The notes: a model not told the origin generated them from the sequence alone. 64,000 nucleotides of DNA from an uncultured Acetatifactor sp. (GCA_947586055.1 CANPXL010000001.1:62001-126000); one strand, 5' to 3'; numbered from the stretch's first letter, positions 46,367 to 56,996 are shown. Numbers and translations: made by a program.

Positions 46367-49129
46367 ATGAAAAAACCAACGTTAAAAAGGGTGGCCGGCG
46401 GGATCGTTCAGCATCTGCTGGCCGCCATGATCATGATTGCGGTGTCCGGTCTTCTGCTCAATTCTTATATCGCGGTGGATTCCATTGACGGGACGCGGGT
46501 TTACCGGATCTTGTCGGCGGACGTCCGCCAGAAATTTGAAAACTCGGATATCTATAACGATCTGTTCCGCAACGCTGTTTCCGACATTACCCAGCTTGTC
46601 GTCATCAAGGGCCTGCTGGAAACGGACGGCGTCTTTGATCCGCAGAAGCATATTGATGTGACGAAATATGCCGGACAGCTGGGGAAGGACCGGGGCTGCG
46701 GCGCAACGGTCCTGTATGAGCTGGACGACCTGATCAAGTGGGGAAAACGCGGAGTGGGTTACAGCGACCGCGTGATGAGCATGTCGGATTTTGTCAATTA
46801 TTTTGGCAGCTGTATTTATCCGGAGAATTTTGATCTGGACGAATACGGCCAGCTTGTATTCCGCGGGTTTTATAAGGTTGCGGACGACGGGACGGACGCG
46901 CTTCTTTCGCAGGGAAGCGGACAGGACGCGGGCGGCGGGACGGACGCGGGCGGGAGTGACGTAAATCGCGGAACAGGCATGGGAAACGGCGCGGGCAGCG
47001 AAGGATCGGCTCGGGACGGCTCCGGACATTCTGTGGATGAGACGGCTTTCGCCGAAGAGATGGCGCGGTATTCCCGCGGGCAGCTGGAGGACATGGTCTT
47101 TTCTTATCTGATGTCGAAGGATCTGGATCAGGTACACCTTTCCAGGGAAGACGACGGCAGTCTGACGGTGTCTTTCCCTATGCTGAACTGCCGGTATGAT
47201 ACGGTGGACGGATCCCGCCAGCTTACGGACTGCGTGGACAACTGGGTCGATTATTTTTACCTTCAGGAGAACACGGCGGCGGCCATCGAAAGCCTGACGC
47301 GGAATTATGAGAGATATCAGATATGCAACCCGGCTTACGGCGAGGGAAAGAGCAATGTGAAATATATGGTGCGTCTGATGACCCAGGAGGGCATCGTCAC
47401 CTATACCAACCTGCCGGATATAAAAGAGCTGAGCGACGAGGATGTAACGGAGTATTTCTCCGAGTATCGCCGCTATCTGATCTATTATCCCGACAGTCTG
47501 GTGTTTATGGGCAATACCGCCATGAGCGAAGAAGAGATTTACGGATATATCAATCTATACGAGTACGCCTACCCTGACACTACGCATATCTGGCTGGCGG
47601 TGGATACCGAATACAACGCGCAGGAAGACGCTTTTTATAACGTACACAGGATTTATGAGAAGGTCATCCCCAACATGAACAGGATCGTCGGCGCAATTGC
47701 CTTTATGGCCCTTGTCTGGCTTGGGATCGCCGTCCATATGTCACTGACCGCGGGGGTGGCGTCGGATGAAGACGGAAACAGGATCCGGTATCTGACCCGG
47801 TTTGACCGTATCTGGACAGAAGTGTTCTGCCTGCTGGCGGCCGGTCTTATCTACGCCGGGATCTGGGGCGCGAGACTGTTGATGGAAATCGCGCAGACCG
47901 CGGGAGTCGTTCCCAGACAGATGCTTGGCATACAGCTGACCAAGCTGTATCATTACGGCATATTCGGCCTTTACGGCGTCTGTGTGAGCGCGTCCGTGTG
48001 CCTGATATGGTACAGCCTGATCCGGCGTATCAAATCATGGAACTTCTGGAAAGACAGCTTCTTAAACTGTCTGCTCCGGCGGCTGGGAAAAAGTATGCGT
48101 TTTGTGTTCCGCCATAAAAATTCCGTGATCAGCACCATACTTCCCTACAATGTTTTTCTGTTTGTCAATCTGGCCGGGATTGCGGCGGCTTATCACCTGA
48201 GACAGTACAGGGCCGCGCCGTATCTGGCCGGTGCGTCGGTGATTTTATTTGACTGCATTGTGGGAGTGCTGTTGTTTAGGAAGAATGCGGAACAGAACGA
48301 AATCGTGGACGGCATCAGCAGGATCCGGAACGGCGAAGTGGATTTCGTGCTGGAGACGGAGACGCTCCACGGCTCCAACAGGGAGCTTGCCGATGCGGTG
48401 AACAATATCGGAGAGGGAATCCGCGCGGCGGTTCAGACCAGCATGAAGGATGAACAGATGAAGACGGATCTGATCACCAACGTTTCCCATGACATCAAGA
48501 CGCCTCTGACCTCCATTATCAATTACATCGACCTGTTAAAGCGGCTGAAAATAGAAGAAGAGCCTGCAAAGGGTTATATCAACATTCTTGACGGCAAGGC
48601 GCAGAGACTGAAGCAGCTGACGGACGACCTGGTGGAGGTCTCCAAGATTTCTTCGGGAAATATTGAGCTGAACAGGGAAAAGCTGAATCTGACGGAGCTG
48701 CTCAATCAGAGTCTCGGCGAATTTTCCGAAAAGCTGGAAGAGAAGAAACTCAATGTTGTTCTGGGAAATTTAAGCGCGCCGGCCTATATTTATGCGGACA
48801 GCCGCAGGATGTGGCGGATCGTGGAAAACCTGTTCAACAATATCTGCAAATATGCGCTGGAGGGAACCAGAGTCTATATTGACATGACGCGCACCGATGG
48901 AAAAATTGCCGTAGCTTTCAAGAATATTTCCAGACAGCAGATGAACATTCGTCCGGAAGAACTGACGGAACGGTTTATCAGAGGGGATTCCTCACGCTCT
49001 ACGGAGGGAAGCGGTCTTGGGCTTTCCATTGCCAGAAATCTGGTCCAGGTCCAGGGCGGAACCTTTGAGATCTTGCTGGACGGGGATCTGTTCAAGGTAG
49101 TCGTGGCGTTTCCGGAATACCGGGAGTGA
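46367..49129 (+). CDS. Large sensor histidine kinase
   Basis: 920 residues. One N-terminal span (about 17-36), an extracellular domain to about 440 that includes a Gly/Asp/Ser-rich stretch (about 182-224), then four or more spans between about 440 and 645. The kinase core has the phospho-acceptor His708 in NVSHDIKTPL, the N box (NLFNNICKYAL) and the G box GSGLGLSIA (about 882). It phosphorylates the regulator just upstream. The multi-span region before the kinase is unusual for a simple two-span sensor. Confidence 0.92.
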   Translation: MKKPTLKRVAGGIVQHLLAAMIMIAVSGLLLNSYIAVDSIDGTRVYRILSADVRQKFENSDIYNDLFRNAVSDITQLVVIKGLLETDGVFDPQKHIDVTKYAGQLGKDRGCGATVLYELDDLIKWGKRGVGYSDRVMSMSDFVNYFGSCIYPENFDLDEYGQLVFRGFYKVADDGTDALLSQGSGQDAGGGTDAGGSDVNRGTGMGNGAGSEGSARDGSGHSVDETAFAEEMARYSRGQLEDMVFSYLMSKDLDQVHLSREDDGSLTVSFPMLNCRYDTVDGSRQLTDCVDNWVDYFYLQENTAAAIESLTRNYERYQICNPAYGEGKSNVKYMVRLMTQEGIVTYTNLPDIKELSDEDVTEYFSEYRRYLIYYPDSLVFMGNTAMSEEEIYGYINLYEYAYPDTTHIWLAVDTEYNAQEDAFYNVHRIYEKVIPNMNRIVGAIAFMALVWLGIAVHMSLTAGVASDEDGNRIRYLTRFDRIWTEVFCLLAAGLIYAGIWGARLLMEIAQTAGVVPRQMLGIQLTKLYHYGIFGLYGVCVSASVCLIWYSLIRRIKSWNFWKDSFLNCLLRRLGKSMRFVFRHKNSVISTILPYNVFLFVNLAGIAAAYHLRQYRAAPYLAGASVILFDCIVGVLLFRKNAEQNEIVDGISRIRNGEVDFVLETETLHGSNRELADAVNNIGEGIRAAVQTSMKDEQMKTDLITNVSHDIKTPLTSIINYIDLLKRLKIEEEPAKGYINILDGKAQRLKQLTDDLVEVSKISSGNIELNREKLNLTELLNQSLGEFSEKLEEKKLNVVLGNLSAPAYIYADSRRMWRIVENLFNNICKYALEGTRVYIDMTRTDGKIAVAFKNISRQQMNIRPEELTERFIRGDSSRSTEGSGLGLSIARNLVQVQGGTFEILLDGDLFKVVVAFPEYRE

Positions 49130-49183
49130 GCGCATGGCTTTCGGCTGGCTCCAGGACTTCAGCGTCGGCCGCATCCTGCCGGC

Positions 49184-50383
49184 TCACTCGACGTCCAGCT
49201 CTACATCCTGACGGTTGTTGTAGGCGTTGAGCACGTCGTGGATTTTATCCGTGGTCGCCATGATGTTTGACATGGAAGCGTCGTGATTCATAAAGTCTAT
49301 CAGGGAAGCGATGAATTTGCTCATGTCTGCTTCGATGAAATAAGGCCTGTCGTAAAGTTCGGGCGGAAGATAGGTGAGATCCGTTGTGACAACCTTGTCA
49401 AAATAGCCCTGTTCGTAGGCGGCGTCGAACGCGCTTAAGCCCTCGGTGAACAGTCCGAACGTACAGCAGATGAAAACCCGTCTTGCGTTCATTTTCTTTA
49501 ATTGTTTTGCGGTGTCGATCATGCTGCCGCCGGAGGAAATCATGTCGTCGATGATGATGATGTCCTTCCCGTCCACATTTTCACCGAGAAATTCGTGGGC
49601 GACGATGGGATTTTTCCCGTTTACGATGGAGGAATAGTCCCGGCGTTTGTAAAACATGCCGGTATCCACGCCGAGAACCGTCGCAAAATAGATGGCGCGG
49701 TCCAAAGCTCCCTCATCGGGGCTTATGACGAGAAGATGCTCCTTGTCTACAATGAGATCCTGCTCGGAGTTCAGGAGCGCCTTGATAAACTGATAGGGCG
49801 GCGTAAAATTGTCGAAGCCGCTTAAGGGAATGGAGTTCTGTACTCTGGGGTCATGGGCGTCAAAGGTGATAAAATTGCTGATCCCCATGTCGCGCAGCTC
49901 GCGCAGCGCAAGCGCACAGTCCAGAGATTCCCGTCCGTTTCTCTTATGCTGTCTGCCCTCATAGAGAAAGGGCATGATGACGTTGATGCGGTGCGCCTTG
50001 CCGTTGCAGGCGGCGATGGCGCGTTTTAAGTCCTGATAATGGTCGTCGGGCGACATGTGGTTCGTATATCCGTTCATCTGGTATGTGATGCTGTGATTGC
50101 AGACGTCCACCATAAGAAACAGATCCTTGCCGCGGATGGATTCCTGAAACTGCGCCTTCGCCTCGCCGGTTCCAAACCGGGGAATGGCTACGTGAGCCAG
50201 ATAATTGCTCTCAATATACCCGTGAAAGGCGGGATCGTTCTTTACCTTGTCGTTATGGATGCTGCGGCGGAACTCCACCAGATAGTCGTTGACTCTGCGG
50301 GCCATCCGCTCTGCGGAAGGAAGCGCCACCAGCTTCAGCGGGGCGACGGGCATGGCATTTTCCAGTTCTTTTAAGTTAGGCAT
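49184..50383 (-). CDS. Ribose-phosphate pyrophosphokinase, long divergent type
   Basis: 399 residues against about 315 for standard Prs. Makes PRPP from ribose 5-phosphate and ATP. The PRPP-binding loop IIIIDDMISSGGSM is intact, as is the first-domain nucleotide region (NVIMPFLYEGRQHKR; DAHDPRVQNSIP). The extra length lies in an N-terminal extension and internal loops; this long form occurs in Lachnospiraceae. Its product feeds TrpD here as well as purine and pyrimidine synthesis. Transcribed against its neighbours from a divergent promoter. Confidence 0.88.
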   Translation of the reverse strand: MPNLKELENAMPVAPLKLVALPSAERMARRVNDYLVEFRRSIHNDKVKNDPAFHGYIESNYLAHVAIPRFGTGEAKAQFQESIRGKDLFLMVDVCNHSITYQMNGYTNHMSPDDHYQDLKRAIAACNGKAHRINVIMPFLYEGRQHKRNGRESLDCALALRELRDMGISNFITFDAHDPRVQNSIPLSGFDNFTPPYQFIKALLNSEQDLIVDKEHLLVISPDEGALDRAIYFATVLGVDTGMFYKRRDYSSIVNGKNPIVAHEFLGENVDGKDIIIIDDMISSGGSMIDTAKQLKKMNARRVFICCTFGLFTEGLSAFDAAYEQGYFDKVVTTDLTYLPPELYDRPYFIEADMSKFIASLIDFMNHDASMSNIMATTDKIHDVLNAYNNRQDVELDVE

Positions 50384-50469
50384 TGGGATCCTCCGGCGTA
50401 TGCTGCGCGAGCGGACCGCAACGGTCCCGTTCGTGCGTCAGGTTGTCGGTGTTATCAGGGAACACTTAA

Positions 50470-50498
50470 TTTATATCATTTCGGTAGTGACACGTCAA
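50470..50498 (-). promoter_or_regulatory. Promoter of the prs-like gene
   Basis: Minus strand TTGACG (50498-50493), 17-base spacer, TATAAA (50475-50470). Confidence 0.75.
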
Positions 50499-50515
50499 GG
50501 AAATTCTTCTATAAT
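50487..50515 (+). promoter_or_regulatory. Promoter of the DUF512-der operon
   Basis: GTGACA (50487-50492), 17-base spacer, TATAAT (50510-50515). It overlaps the divergent prs-like promoter by 12 bases, so the two cannot both be occupied by polymerase at once. Confidence 0.75.
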
Positions 50516-50636
50516 AAGGACAGCGGGTTATGGCAAAGACGGGGCAAGACGCAGAACATCACGACGAAACGCGGGACGGCGCGGCAAAGCGCCGGATCAG
50601 CCGGCTGGCATCATAAACAGACGCAGGAGAAGAAAC

Positions 50637-51968
50637 GTGGCGCAGAAATCACATCAGGTCAGAGAAGTCCTCCCCGGCAGTATCGCCGAGGAACTTAACA
50701 TAGAGGCGGGAGACAGGATCCTCTCCATTGACGGAACGGAGATCGAAGATATTTTTGATTATCAGTATCTGGTTCAGGATACGGAGATCGAAGTGCTGGT
50801 GGAAAAGAAAAACGGGGAGCAGTGGATCCTGGAGGTGGAGAAGGAGGCCGACGAAGACCTTGGCATCCGGTTTGAAAACGGCCTGATGGACGAGTACAGA
50901 CGCTGCCGCAACAACTGTGTCTTCTGTTTTATTGACCAGATGCCGCCCGGCATGCGAAAGACGCTGTATTTCAAGGATGACGATTCCCGGCTTTCCTTTC
51001 TGCAGGGCAATTATGTGACGCTGACAAATATGTCGGATCATGACATCGACAGAATCTGCCGGTATCGTCTGGCGCCCATCAACATTTCCTTTCACACCAT
51101 GAACCCGCAGCTGCGATGCAGGATGCTGAACAATCGTTTCGCCGGAGAAGCGCTGAAGAAGGTGGATACGCTGAACCGCGCGGGAATCCGCATGAACGGA
51201 CAGATCGTGTTGTGTAAGGGCCTGAACGACGGGGACGAGCTGGAATACAGCATCCGGGAGCTGATGAAGTATATTCCCAATCTGGAAAGCGTTTCCGTCG
51301 TGCCGGTGGGACTGACAAAGTACCGGGAGGGCCTGTATCCGCTGGAGCCTTTTAACGGCGGGGAAGCGGCCCGGGTCATCGACCTGATCGAAGGATATCA
51401 GAGACAGTGCATGGAAAAATACGGCGTGCACTTTGTTCACGCCAGCGACGAATGGTATATCATGGCGGGCAGGGAAGTGCCGGAGGCGGAACGTTACGAC
51501 GGATATCTGCAGCTGGAAAACGGCGTGGGCATGTTGAGACTTCTGACGGACGAGTTTCGGGAGGCTGTGGAAGAGAAGCGCAGGCGCGGAGAGCTGCCGG
51601 ACGCGGAGAGCAAGAGGGAACTCTCCATGGCAACAGGACTTCTGGCCTATCCTTATATCAGGCGCATGACGGAGGAACTTGCGGAGCAATGTCCGGGCGT
51701 CCGGGTGCATGTATATCCGATCAAAAACCGCTTTTTCGGTGAAAACATAACGGTGTCGGGGCTTCTTACGGGGCAGGATCTGAACGGTCAGCTGAAGGGA
51801 AAACAATTGGGAGAGCGGCTTCTTCTGCCGGAAAACATCCTGAGAAGCGGCGAGGACGTCTTTTTGGACGATATGACGCTGGGAGAACTGGAAAAGTCTT
51901 TACAAGTGCCCATTTATATTGTAAAATCAAGCGGACGTGAATTTGTGCAGTCGATTCTGGGACGGTGA
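50637..51968 (+). CDS. PDZ / radical-SAM / DUF512 protein
   Basis: 443 residues. A PDZ-like domain (about 5-65, [16 protein letters not shown]) is followed by a radical-SAM-type cluster motif C90-x3-C94-x2-C97 (CRNNCVFC), and DUF512 fills the C-terminal half. The family is common in Clostridia beside der, and its reaction is unknown. GTG start at 50637 is set by CAGGAGA upstream; the frame extends back to 50289 but would run through the promoter. Confidence 0.88.
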   Translation: MAQKSHQVREVLPGSIAEELNIEAGDRILSIDGTEIEDIFDYQYLVQDTEIEVLVEKKNGEQWILEVEKEADEDLGIRFENGLMDEYRRCRNNCVFCFIDQMPPGMRKTLYFKDDDSRLSFLQGNYVTLTNMSDHDIDRICRYRLAPINISFHTMNPQLRCRMLNNRFAGEALKKVDTLNRAGIRMNGQIVLCKGLNDGDELEYSIRELMKYIPNLESVSVVPVGLTKYREGLYPLEPFNGGEAARVIDLIEGYQRQCMEKYGVHFVHASDEWYIMAGREVPEAERYDGYLQLENGVGMLRLLTDEFREAVEEKRRRGELPDAESKRELSMATGLLAYPYIRRMTEELAEQCPGVRVHVYPIKNRFFGENITVSGLLTGQDLNGQLKGKQLGERLLLPENILRSGEDVFLDDMTLGELEKSLQVPIYIVKSSGREFVQSILGR

Positions 51969-52008
51969 CGGCAGGCGAGCCGGATCGGACCGCAGGACGG
52001 AGGACGGA

Positions 52009-53349
52009 ATGTCGGAGAGAGCAGGAAAGCCGGTCGTTGCCGTGGTGGGAAGGCCGAATGTAGGGAAATCCACCCTTTTCAACGCGCTGGCAGGAGAAAA
52101 TATATCTATTGTGAAAGACACGCCGGGTATCACCAGAGATCGGATCTATGCGGATGTGACATGGCTGGACCGGACGTTCACGCTGATTGATACCGGGGGT
52201 ATCGAGCCGGACAGCAAGGATGTGATCCTGTCCCAGATGCGCGAACAGGCCCAGATCGCCATGGATACGGCGGATGTGATCCTTTTTCTGACGGATGTGA
52301 GACAGGGGCTGACGGATGCGGACGCAAAGGTGGCCGACATGCTCCGGCGCTCCCGAAAGCCCGTGGTGCTTGTCGTCAACAAGGTGGATCAGTTTGATAA
52401 ATTTCTGCCGGACGTCTATGAATTTTATAATCTCGGCATCGGAGATCCCCATCCCGTCTCCGCGGCGAACCGGCTGGGACTGGGGGACATGCTGGAAGAG
52501 CTGACGAGCCATTTTCCGGAGTGCGCCGGGGAGGACGAAGAAGACGAACGGCCCAGAATCGCCATTGTCGGCAAGCCCAATGTGGGGAAGTCTTCGCTGA
52601 TCAATAAGCTGCTGGGCGAAAACAGACTGATCGTTTCGGATATCCCGGGGACGACGAGGGACGCGGTTGACACGGAGATCGTCCATAACGGCCGGGAATA
52701 TGTGTTTATCGACACGGCAGGCCTGCGCCGCAAAAATAAGATCAAGGAAGAGCTGGAGAGATATATGATTATCCGCACCGTCAGCGCGGTAGAGCGGGCC
52801 GACATCGTGGTACTTGTGATCGACGCTGTGGAGGGCGTCACGGAACAGGACGCCAAGATCGCGGGAATCGCCCACGAGCGCGGGAAGGCGGTAATTATCG
52901 CAATCAATAAATGGGACGCGGTGGAAAAGGACGACAAGACCATCTATCGCGTGACGGAAAAGGTGCGCAGCACGCTGTCTTATATGCCTTATGCGGAAAT
53001 CCTGTTTATTTCCGCCCTGACGGGGCAGCGCCTTCAGAAGCTGTATGAGACGATTGACATGGTCTATGAAAACCACGCCATGCGGGTTGCGACCGGCGTG
53101 CTGAACGAGATCATGGCCCAGGCGGTGACAATGCAGCAGCCGCCCGCGGACAAGGGAAAGAGACTGCGGCTGTATTACATCACACAGGTTTCCGTGAAAC
53201 CGCCGACGTTCGTTATTTTTGTAAATGATAAGGAACTGATGCATTTTTCCTATACCAGATATATCGAGAACCAGATCAGAGAGACATTCGGGTTTCGGGG
53301 GACGCCTCTCCGGTTTATTATCAGGGAACGAAACGAAAAGGAGCAGTAA
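52009..53349 (+). CDS. der: GTPase Der (EngA)
   Basis: 446 residues with two GTPase domains in tandem: first G1 GRPNVGKST (from about 12) and DTGG, second G1 GKPNVGKSS (about 187) with DTAG, then a KH-like C-terminal domain. Essential for 50S assembly. Start 52009 has GGAGGAC upstream. It is co-directional with the upstream DUF512 gene and with plsY 4 bases downstream. Confidence 0.98.
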   Translation: MSERAGKPVVAVVGRPNVGKSTLFNALAGENISIVKDTPGITRDRIYADVTWLDRTFTLIDTGGIEPDSKDVILSQMREQAQIAMDTADVILFLTDVRQGLTDADAKVADMLRRSRKPVVLVVNKVDQFDKFLPDVYEFYNLGIGDPHPVSAANRLGLGDMLEELTSHFPECAGEDEEDERPRIAIVGKPNVGKSSLINKLLGENRLIVSDIPGTTRDAVDTEIVHNGREYVFIDTAGLRRKNKIKEELERYMIIRTVSAVERADIVVLVIDAVEGVTEQDAKIAGIAHERGKAVIIAINKWDAVEKDDKTIYRVTEKVRSTLSYMPYAEILFISALTGQRLQKLYETIDMVYENHAMRVATGVLNEIMAQAVTMQQPPADKGKRLRLYYITQVSVKPPTFVIFVNDKELMHFSYTRYIENQIRETFGFRGTPLRFIIRERNEKEQ

Positions 53350-53353
53350 GCGG

Positions 53354-54016
53354 ATGGAAAGAATCGTATGTTTGCTGATTGGCTATGCGTTCGGACTGTT
53401 TCAGACGGCATATTTTTACGGAAAGGCGCACGGAATTGATATCAGGCAGTATGGAAGCGGCAATTCCGGAAGTACCAACGCCCTGAGGGTGCTGGGAACG
53501 AAGGCGGGGCTCATCGTGCTCGCGGGGGATTGTCTGAAATGTATGCTTGCGGTGGGGATCGTGAGGCTGATCTACGGCGGCAGCCATGCGGATACCATCT
53601 ACCTGCTCTGTCTTTACGCAGGCGCGGGAGCGATCCTCGGACATAATTTTCCGTTTTACATGAAGTTCAAAGGAGGAAAGGGAATTGCCGCTACGGCGGG
53701 ACTGATTCTCTCGTTTCATCCCTATTTCATCCTCATGGGGGTAGTGGTATTCTTTGCCGTTTTTCTTTCGACGCATCTGGTTTCTCTGGGCTCGCTTCTG
53801 GTTTACGCCGGATTTGTGGTGGAGATGGTGGTCTGCGGGCAGCTTGGCGTATTCGGGGATACGGCGCTGATACAGCCGCAGTTGTATGAGATGTATGCGC
53901 TGTCGCTCTTCCTGGCCGTCATGGCGTACTGGAGACACCGGGAAAATATTGTGAGACTGCTTCATGGCAACGAAAGAAAAACCTATCTTTTTAAGAAAAA
54001 CAAACCGGAGATTTAA
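53354..54016 (+). CDS. plsY: Glycerol-3-phosphate acyltransferase PlsY
   Basis: 220 residues, about six spans. Moves the acyl group from acyl-phosphate (made by PlsX) to glycerol 3-phosphate. Family motifs are present: YGSGNSGSTNALR, the GHNFPFYMKFKGGKG loop, and a third in the C-terminal part. Length is slightly above the usual 200. It is followed by gpsA, which makes its substrate. Confidence 0.95.
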   Translation: MERIVCLLIGYAFGLFQTAYFYGKAHGIDIRQYGSGNSGSTNALRVLGTKAGLIVLAGDCLKCMLAVGIVRLIYGGSHADTIYLLCLYAGAGAILGHNFPFYMKFKGGKGIAATAGLILSFHPYFILMGVVVFFAVFLSTHLVSLGSLLVYAGFVVEMVVCGQLGVFGDTALIQPQLYEMYALSLFLAVMAYWRHRENIVRLLHGNERKTYLFKKNKPEI

Positions 54017-54064
54017 AGTTGTCAAGTTTATGGCAGAATGTTTTCTGCGGAAAAGAGGATTCCT

Positions 54065-55075
54065 ATGGCAAAAATCAGTATCATGGGCGGCGGAAGCTGG
54101 GGAATCGCCCTGGCGGCGCTGCTTCACAAAAACGGGCACCGGGTGACGGTGTGGTCCGCGCTGAAAGACGAGGTTGAAATGCTTCGCGTAAAACGGGAGC
54201 ATAAAATGATGCCCGGCGTATTCCTGGCGGAGGATATCCTCTGTACGGATGACGAAAGACAGGCTGTGGAAGGCAGCGATCTGCTGGTCATGGCGGTTGC
54301 AAGCTCTTATACCAGAAGAACGGCCCGGCGCATTTCCGGTCTGGTGGCGGACAGGCAGAAGATCCTGAATGTGGCAAAAGGAATTGAGGAAGACACGCTG
54401 ATGACGCTTTCAGAGATCATAGAGCAGGAGATTCCTCAGGCGGACGTGGCCGTTATGTCCGGCCCTTCCCATGCGGAAGAGGTGGGGAGAGGGCTTCCCA
54501 CTACAATCGTGGTGGGCGCAAAGAGCAGGGAGACTGCGGAATATATCCAGAGTCTTTTTATGAGCGAAGTGTTCCGCGTGTATGTAAGCTCCGATATCCT
54601 TGGGATGGAGCTTGGCGGCGCTTTAAAGAACGTGGTGGCGCTGGCGGCGGGGATTGCCGACGGTCTGGGTTACGGGGATAATACGAAGGCGGCCCTGATC
54701 ACAAGGGGAATCGCGGAGATCGCGAGACTCGGCACCGCCATGGGCGGCAAATACGAGACGTTCTGCGGGCTGACCGGTATCGGAGATCTTATCGTGACGT
54801 GCGCAAGCATGCATTCCCGCAACCGCAGGGCGGGCATCCTGATCGGCCAGGGGAAAACTTATGAAGAAGCCATGGCCGAAGTAAAGATGGTGGTGGAGGG
54901 CGTCTATTCCGCGAAAGCCGCCATACAGCTTGCGGCAAAATATCACGTGCAGCTTCCCATCATCGAACAGGTGAACCAGATCCTGTTTGAAGGCAAGAAC
55001 GCCGCGCAGGCGGTGAAAGAACTGATGCTGAGGGACAGAAAGATAGAAGTCTCGGAGGCGCAGTGGGAGAACTGA
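54065..55075 (+). CDS. gpsA: Glycerol-3-phosphate dehydrogenase [NAD(P)+]
   Basis: 336 residues. Makes glycerol 3-phosphate from dihydroxyacetone phosphate for PlsY. The N-terminal dinucleotide-binding GGGSWGIALA, the middle SGPSHAEEV and the C-terminal NVVALAAGIADG / NTKAALITRG segments are diagnostic. Start 54065 has AGAGGA upstream. Confidence 0.97.
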   Translation: MAKISIMGGGSWGIALAALLHKNGHRVTVWSALKDEVEMLRVKREHKMMPGVFLAEDILCTDDERQAVEGSDLLVMAVASSYTRRTARRISGLVADRQKILNVAKGIEEDTLMTLSEIIEQEIPQADVAVMSGPSHAEEVGRGLPTTIVVGAKSRETAEYIQSLFMSEVFRVYVSSDILGMELGGALKNVVALAAGIADGLGYGDNTKAALITRGIAEIARLGTAMGGKYETFCGLTGIGDLIVTCASMHSRNRRAGILIGQGKTYEEAMAEVKMVVEGVYSAKAAIQLAAKYHVQLPIIEQVNQILFEGKNAAQAVKELMLRDRKIEVSEAQWEN

Positions 55076-55086
55076 GAGACATAACG

Positions 55087-55112
55087 GACGGGATCCTTCA
55101 TCGGATCCCGTC
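55087..55112. terminator. Hairpin between gpsA and metF
   Basis: Stem GACGGGATCC/GGATCCCGTC around TTCATC, overlapping the last codons of metF. It lies between convergent genes and could stop transcription from both sides, but has no strong U-tail. Confidence 0.45.
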
Positions 55113-55952
55113 TACAATTTCACCTGTGGTCTTTGGTCTGTTCATGGAGTACAGATGGATATGCTTTACGCCGTTTTCCTTCAGATCCCGTATCTGGCGG
55201 ATGGCGTAGTCAACGCCTGCCTTCCTCATATCGTCCGGATTATCGCCGTAAGTCGCCAGAAGGTCCGCCATGGCCTTTGGCACGCTGGAGCCGGAGAGGG
55301 TGATGGAGGTGCCGATCTGTTTTGCGGAGGTAATGGGCATGATCCCCGCGCAGATGGGAACTGTGATCCCCTTCTTTGCCGCTTTTTCCAGAAAAGCGTA
55401 ATAATAATCGTTATCCAGAAAGAGCTGGCTGATAAAGAATTCCGCGCCGGCGTCCTGTTTCTTTTTCAGATTGTTCAGATCCGATTCCATGCTGAAGCTT
55501 TCATAATGTTTTTCGGGATAGCAGGCGCCTGCAAGATGGAGATCCGTGTGTTCCCTTAAAAATCCCATCATGTCGCTGGCGTGCTCAAAATCCCGGGACA
55601 GGAACTGCTCGTTCGTCATATCCTTCGGACGGTCCCCGCGGAGCGCGAGGATGTGGGTTACGTTGTTCTTTTTCAGCTCCCCGCACACGCCAAGAAGCTG
55701 TTCGTGTCTGCTGCCGACACAGGTAAGATGCGCCATGGCGTCGATGCCGAGCGTATTCTGAATGTAGGAAGCGATCTCTACGGTTTTTCCGGAACGGCTT
55801 CCGCCGGCGCCGTAGGTAACGCTGATATAGTCCGGCCCGAGCGCCCCCAGTGAATCCAGCACTTCAAAAGCTTTCTCAAATTCTCCGTCCTTTTTGGGAG
55901 GAAAGACCTCAAAAGAAAGGGTATCCTTACGGTTCATAAGATCTGCGATCAT
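55098..55952 (-). CDS. metF: 5,10-Methylenetetrahydrofolate reductase
   Basis: 284 residues, FAD-dependent TIM barrel supplying methyl-THF. The N-terminal SFEVFPPKK, TYGAGGS, HLTCVG and ALRGDRP are family motifs. No regulatory domain, as expected for bacteria. Start 55952 is preferred because GAAGGAG is eight bases upstream; an ATG two codons earlier is too close to that site. A riboswitch was looked for in the 110-base leader and none was seen. Confidence 0.94.
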   Translation of the reverse strand: MIADLMNRKDTLSFEVFPPKKDGEFEKAFEVLDSLGALGPDYISVTYGAGGSRSGKTVEIASYIQNTLGIDAMAHLTCVGSRHEQLLGVCGELKKNNVTHILALRGDRPKDMTNEQFLSRDFEHASDMMGFLREHTDLHLAGACYPEKHYESFSMESDLNNLKKKQDAGAEFFISQLFLDNDYYYAFLEKAAKKGITVPICAGIMPITSAKQIGTSITLSGSSVPKAMADLLATYGDNPDDMRKAGVDYAIRQIRDLKENGVKHIHLYSMNRPKTTGEIVDGIR

Positions 55953-56075
55953 ATTCATTTCTCCTTCGGACGTACTCTGCGGTAAACAGTCCGGATGATC
56001 CGGAGCGTTACGATACGCAGGCACGCAATTTCATCGGAAATAATTCCCTGATTTTCTTGATTTTAAAACAGGAAT

Positions 56076-56104
56076 ATCGTAACATAAAAGTGTATGGATT
56101 TCAA
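56076..56104 (-). promoter_or_regulatory. Possible promoter of metF
   Basis: Minus strand TTGAAA (56104-56099), 17-base spacer, TACGAT (56081-56076). Confidence 0.5.
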
Positions 56105-56123
56105 GGGAAAGGTGTGTGGAGAG

Positions 56124-56996
56124 ATGGAACAGCAGGATATAAAGGAACAGAACAAAACAGCGGACGGCAAAACGCCGGGCAGTAAAACCGGGTTTAGCGG
56201 AACGAAAGAGTACGTGGCCAGCGAGGAACTGATGGCCAGCGTAAACATAGCCATCGCGCTGAAAAAGCCGCTTCTGATCAAGGGGGAGCCGGGCACCGGA
56301 AAAACCATGCTGGCGGAAGCTGTGGCAAAGGCGCTGGGAAAGAAACTCATCATTTGGAATATTAAATCCACCACAAAAGCCCAGGAGGGTCTGTACGTGT
56401 ATGACACGATCCAGCGTCTCTACGACGGCCAGTTCGGGGAGGAAGGCGTGAATGACATCGCCCGCTATATCAAGCTGGGAAAGCTGGGAGAAGCCTTTGA
56501 CAGCGAGGAACAGGTCGTGCTGCTCATCGACGAGATCGACAAGGCGGATCTGGAATTTCCCAACGATCTGCTCTGGGAACTGGATCAGATGGAGTTTTAT
56601 ATCAACGAGACGAAGCGCACCGTAAAGGCGAAGCAGCGTCCTATTGTGATCATTACCTCCAACGCGGAGAAGGAACTGCCGGACGCGTTTCTGCGCCGCT
56701 GCATTTTCCACTATATTGATTTCCCCTCGCCGGAGCTGATGGAAGAGATCGTGCGGGTCCATTTCCCCAATGTGGAGGACAACCTGTTAAAGAACGCCAT
56801 GGAGGTATTCTATAACATCCGCGCCATCCGCGATATCCGGAAAAAACCCAGCACCTCGGAGCTGATCGACTGGATCAACGCCCTGCAGGTGGGCGGCATT
56901 TCCGCCGATGAGATCCGTGCGAAGCTCCCCTTTGTGGGCGTGGTGGTAAAAAAGGACGAGGATCTGGAGCTGGTGCGGCACGACGCAAATCTGTGA
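56124..56996 (+). CDS. MoxR-family AAA+ ATPase
   Basis: 290 residues. Walker A GEPGTGKT at 54-61, Walker B LLIDEID at 133-139, sensor 1 (IITSN) and an arginine finger region (LPDAFLRRC). MoxR ATPases act with a von Willebrand factor A protein in metal insertion or complex assembly; the partner follows at 57067. Start 56124 has GTGGAGAG upstream; the ATG at 56094 overlaps the metF promoter. Confidence 0.9.
   Translation: MEQQDIKEQNKTADGKTPGSKTGFSGTKEYVASEELMASVNIAIALKKPLLIKGEPGTGKTMLAEAVAKALGKKLIIWNIKSTTKAQEGLYVYDTIQRLYDGQFGEEGVNDIARYIKLGKLGEAFDSEEQVVLLIDEIDKADLEFPNDLLWELDQMEFYINETKRTVKAKQRPIVIITSNAEKELPDAFLRRCIFHYIDFPSPELMEEIVRVHFPNVEDNLLKNAMEVFYNIRAIRDIRKKPSTSELIDWINALQVGGISADEIRAKLPFVGVVVKKDEDLELVRHDANL

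Noticed and set aside
51766..53244. 492-residue minus-strand frame
   Set aside because: Shadow of der; der is complete and has all GTPase motifs.
55953..56075. SAM riboswitch before metF
   Set aside because: The leader shows none of the conserved S-box sequence elements.
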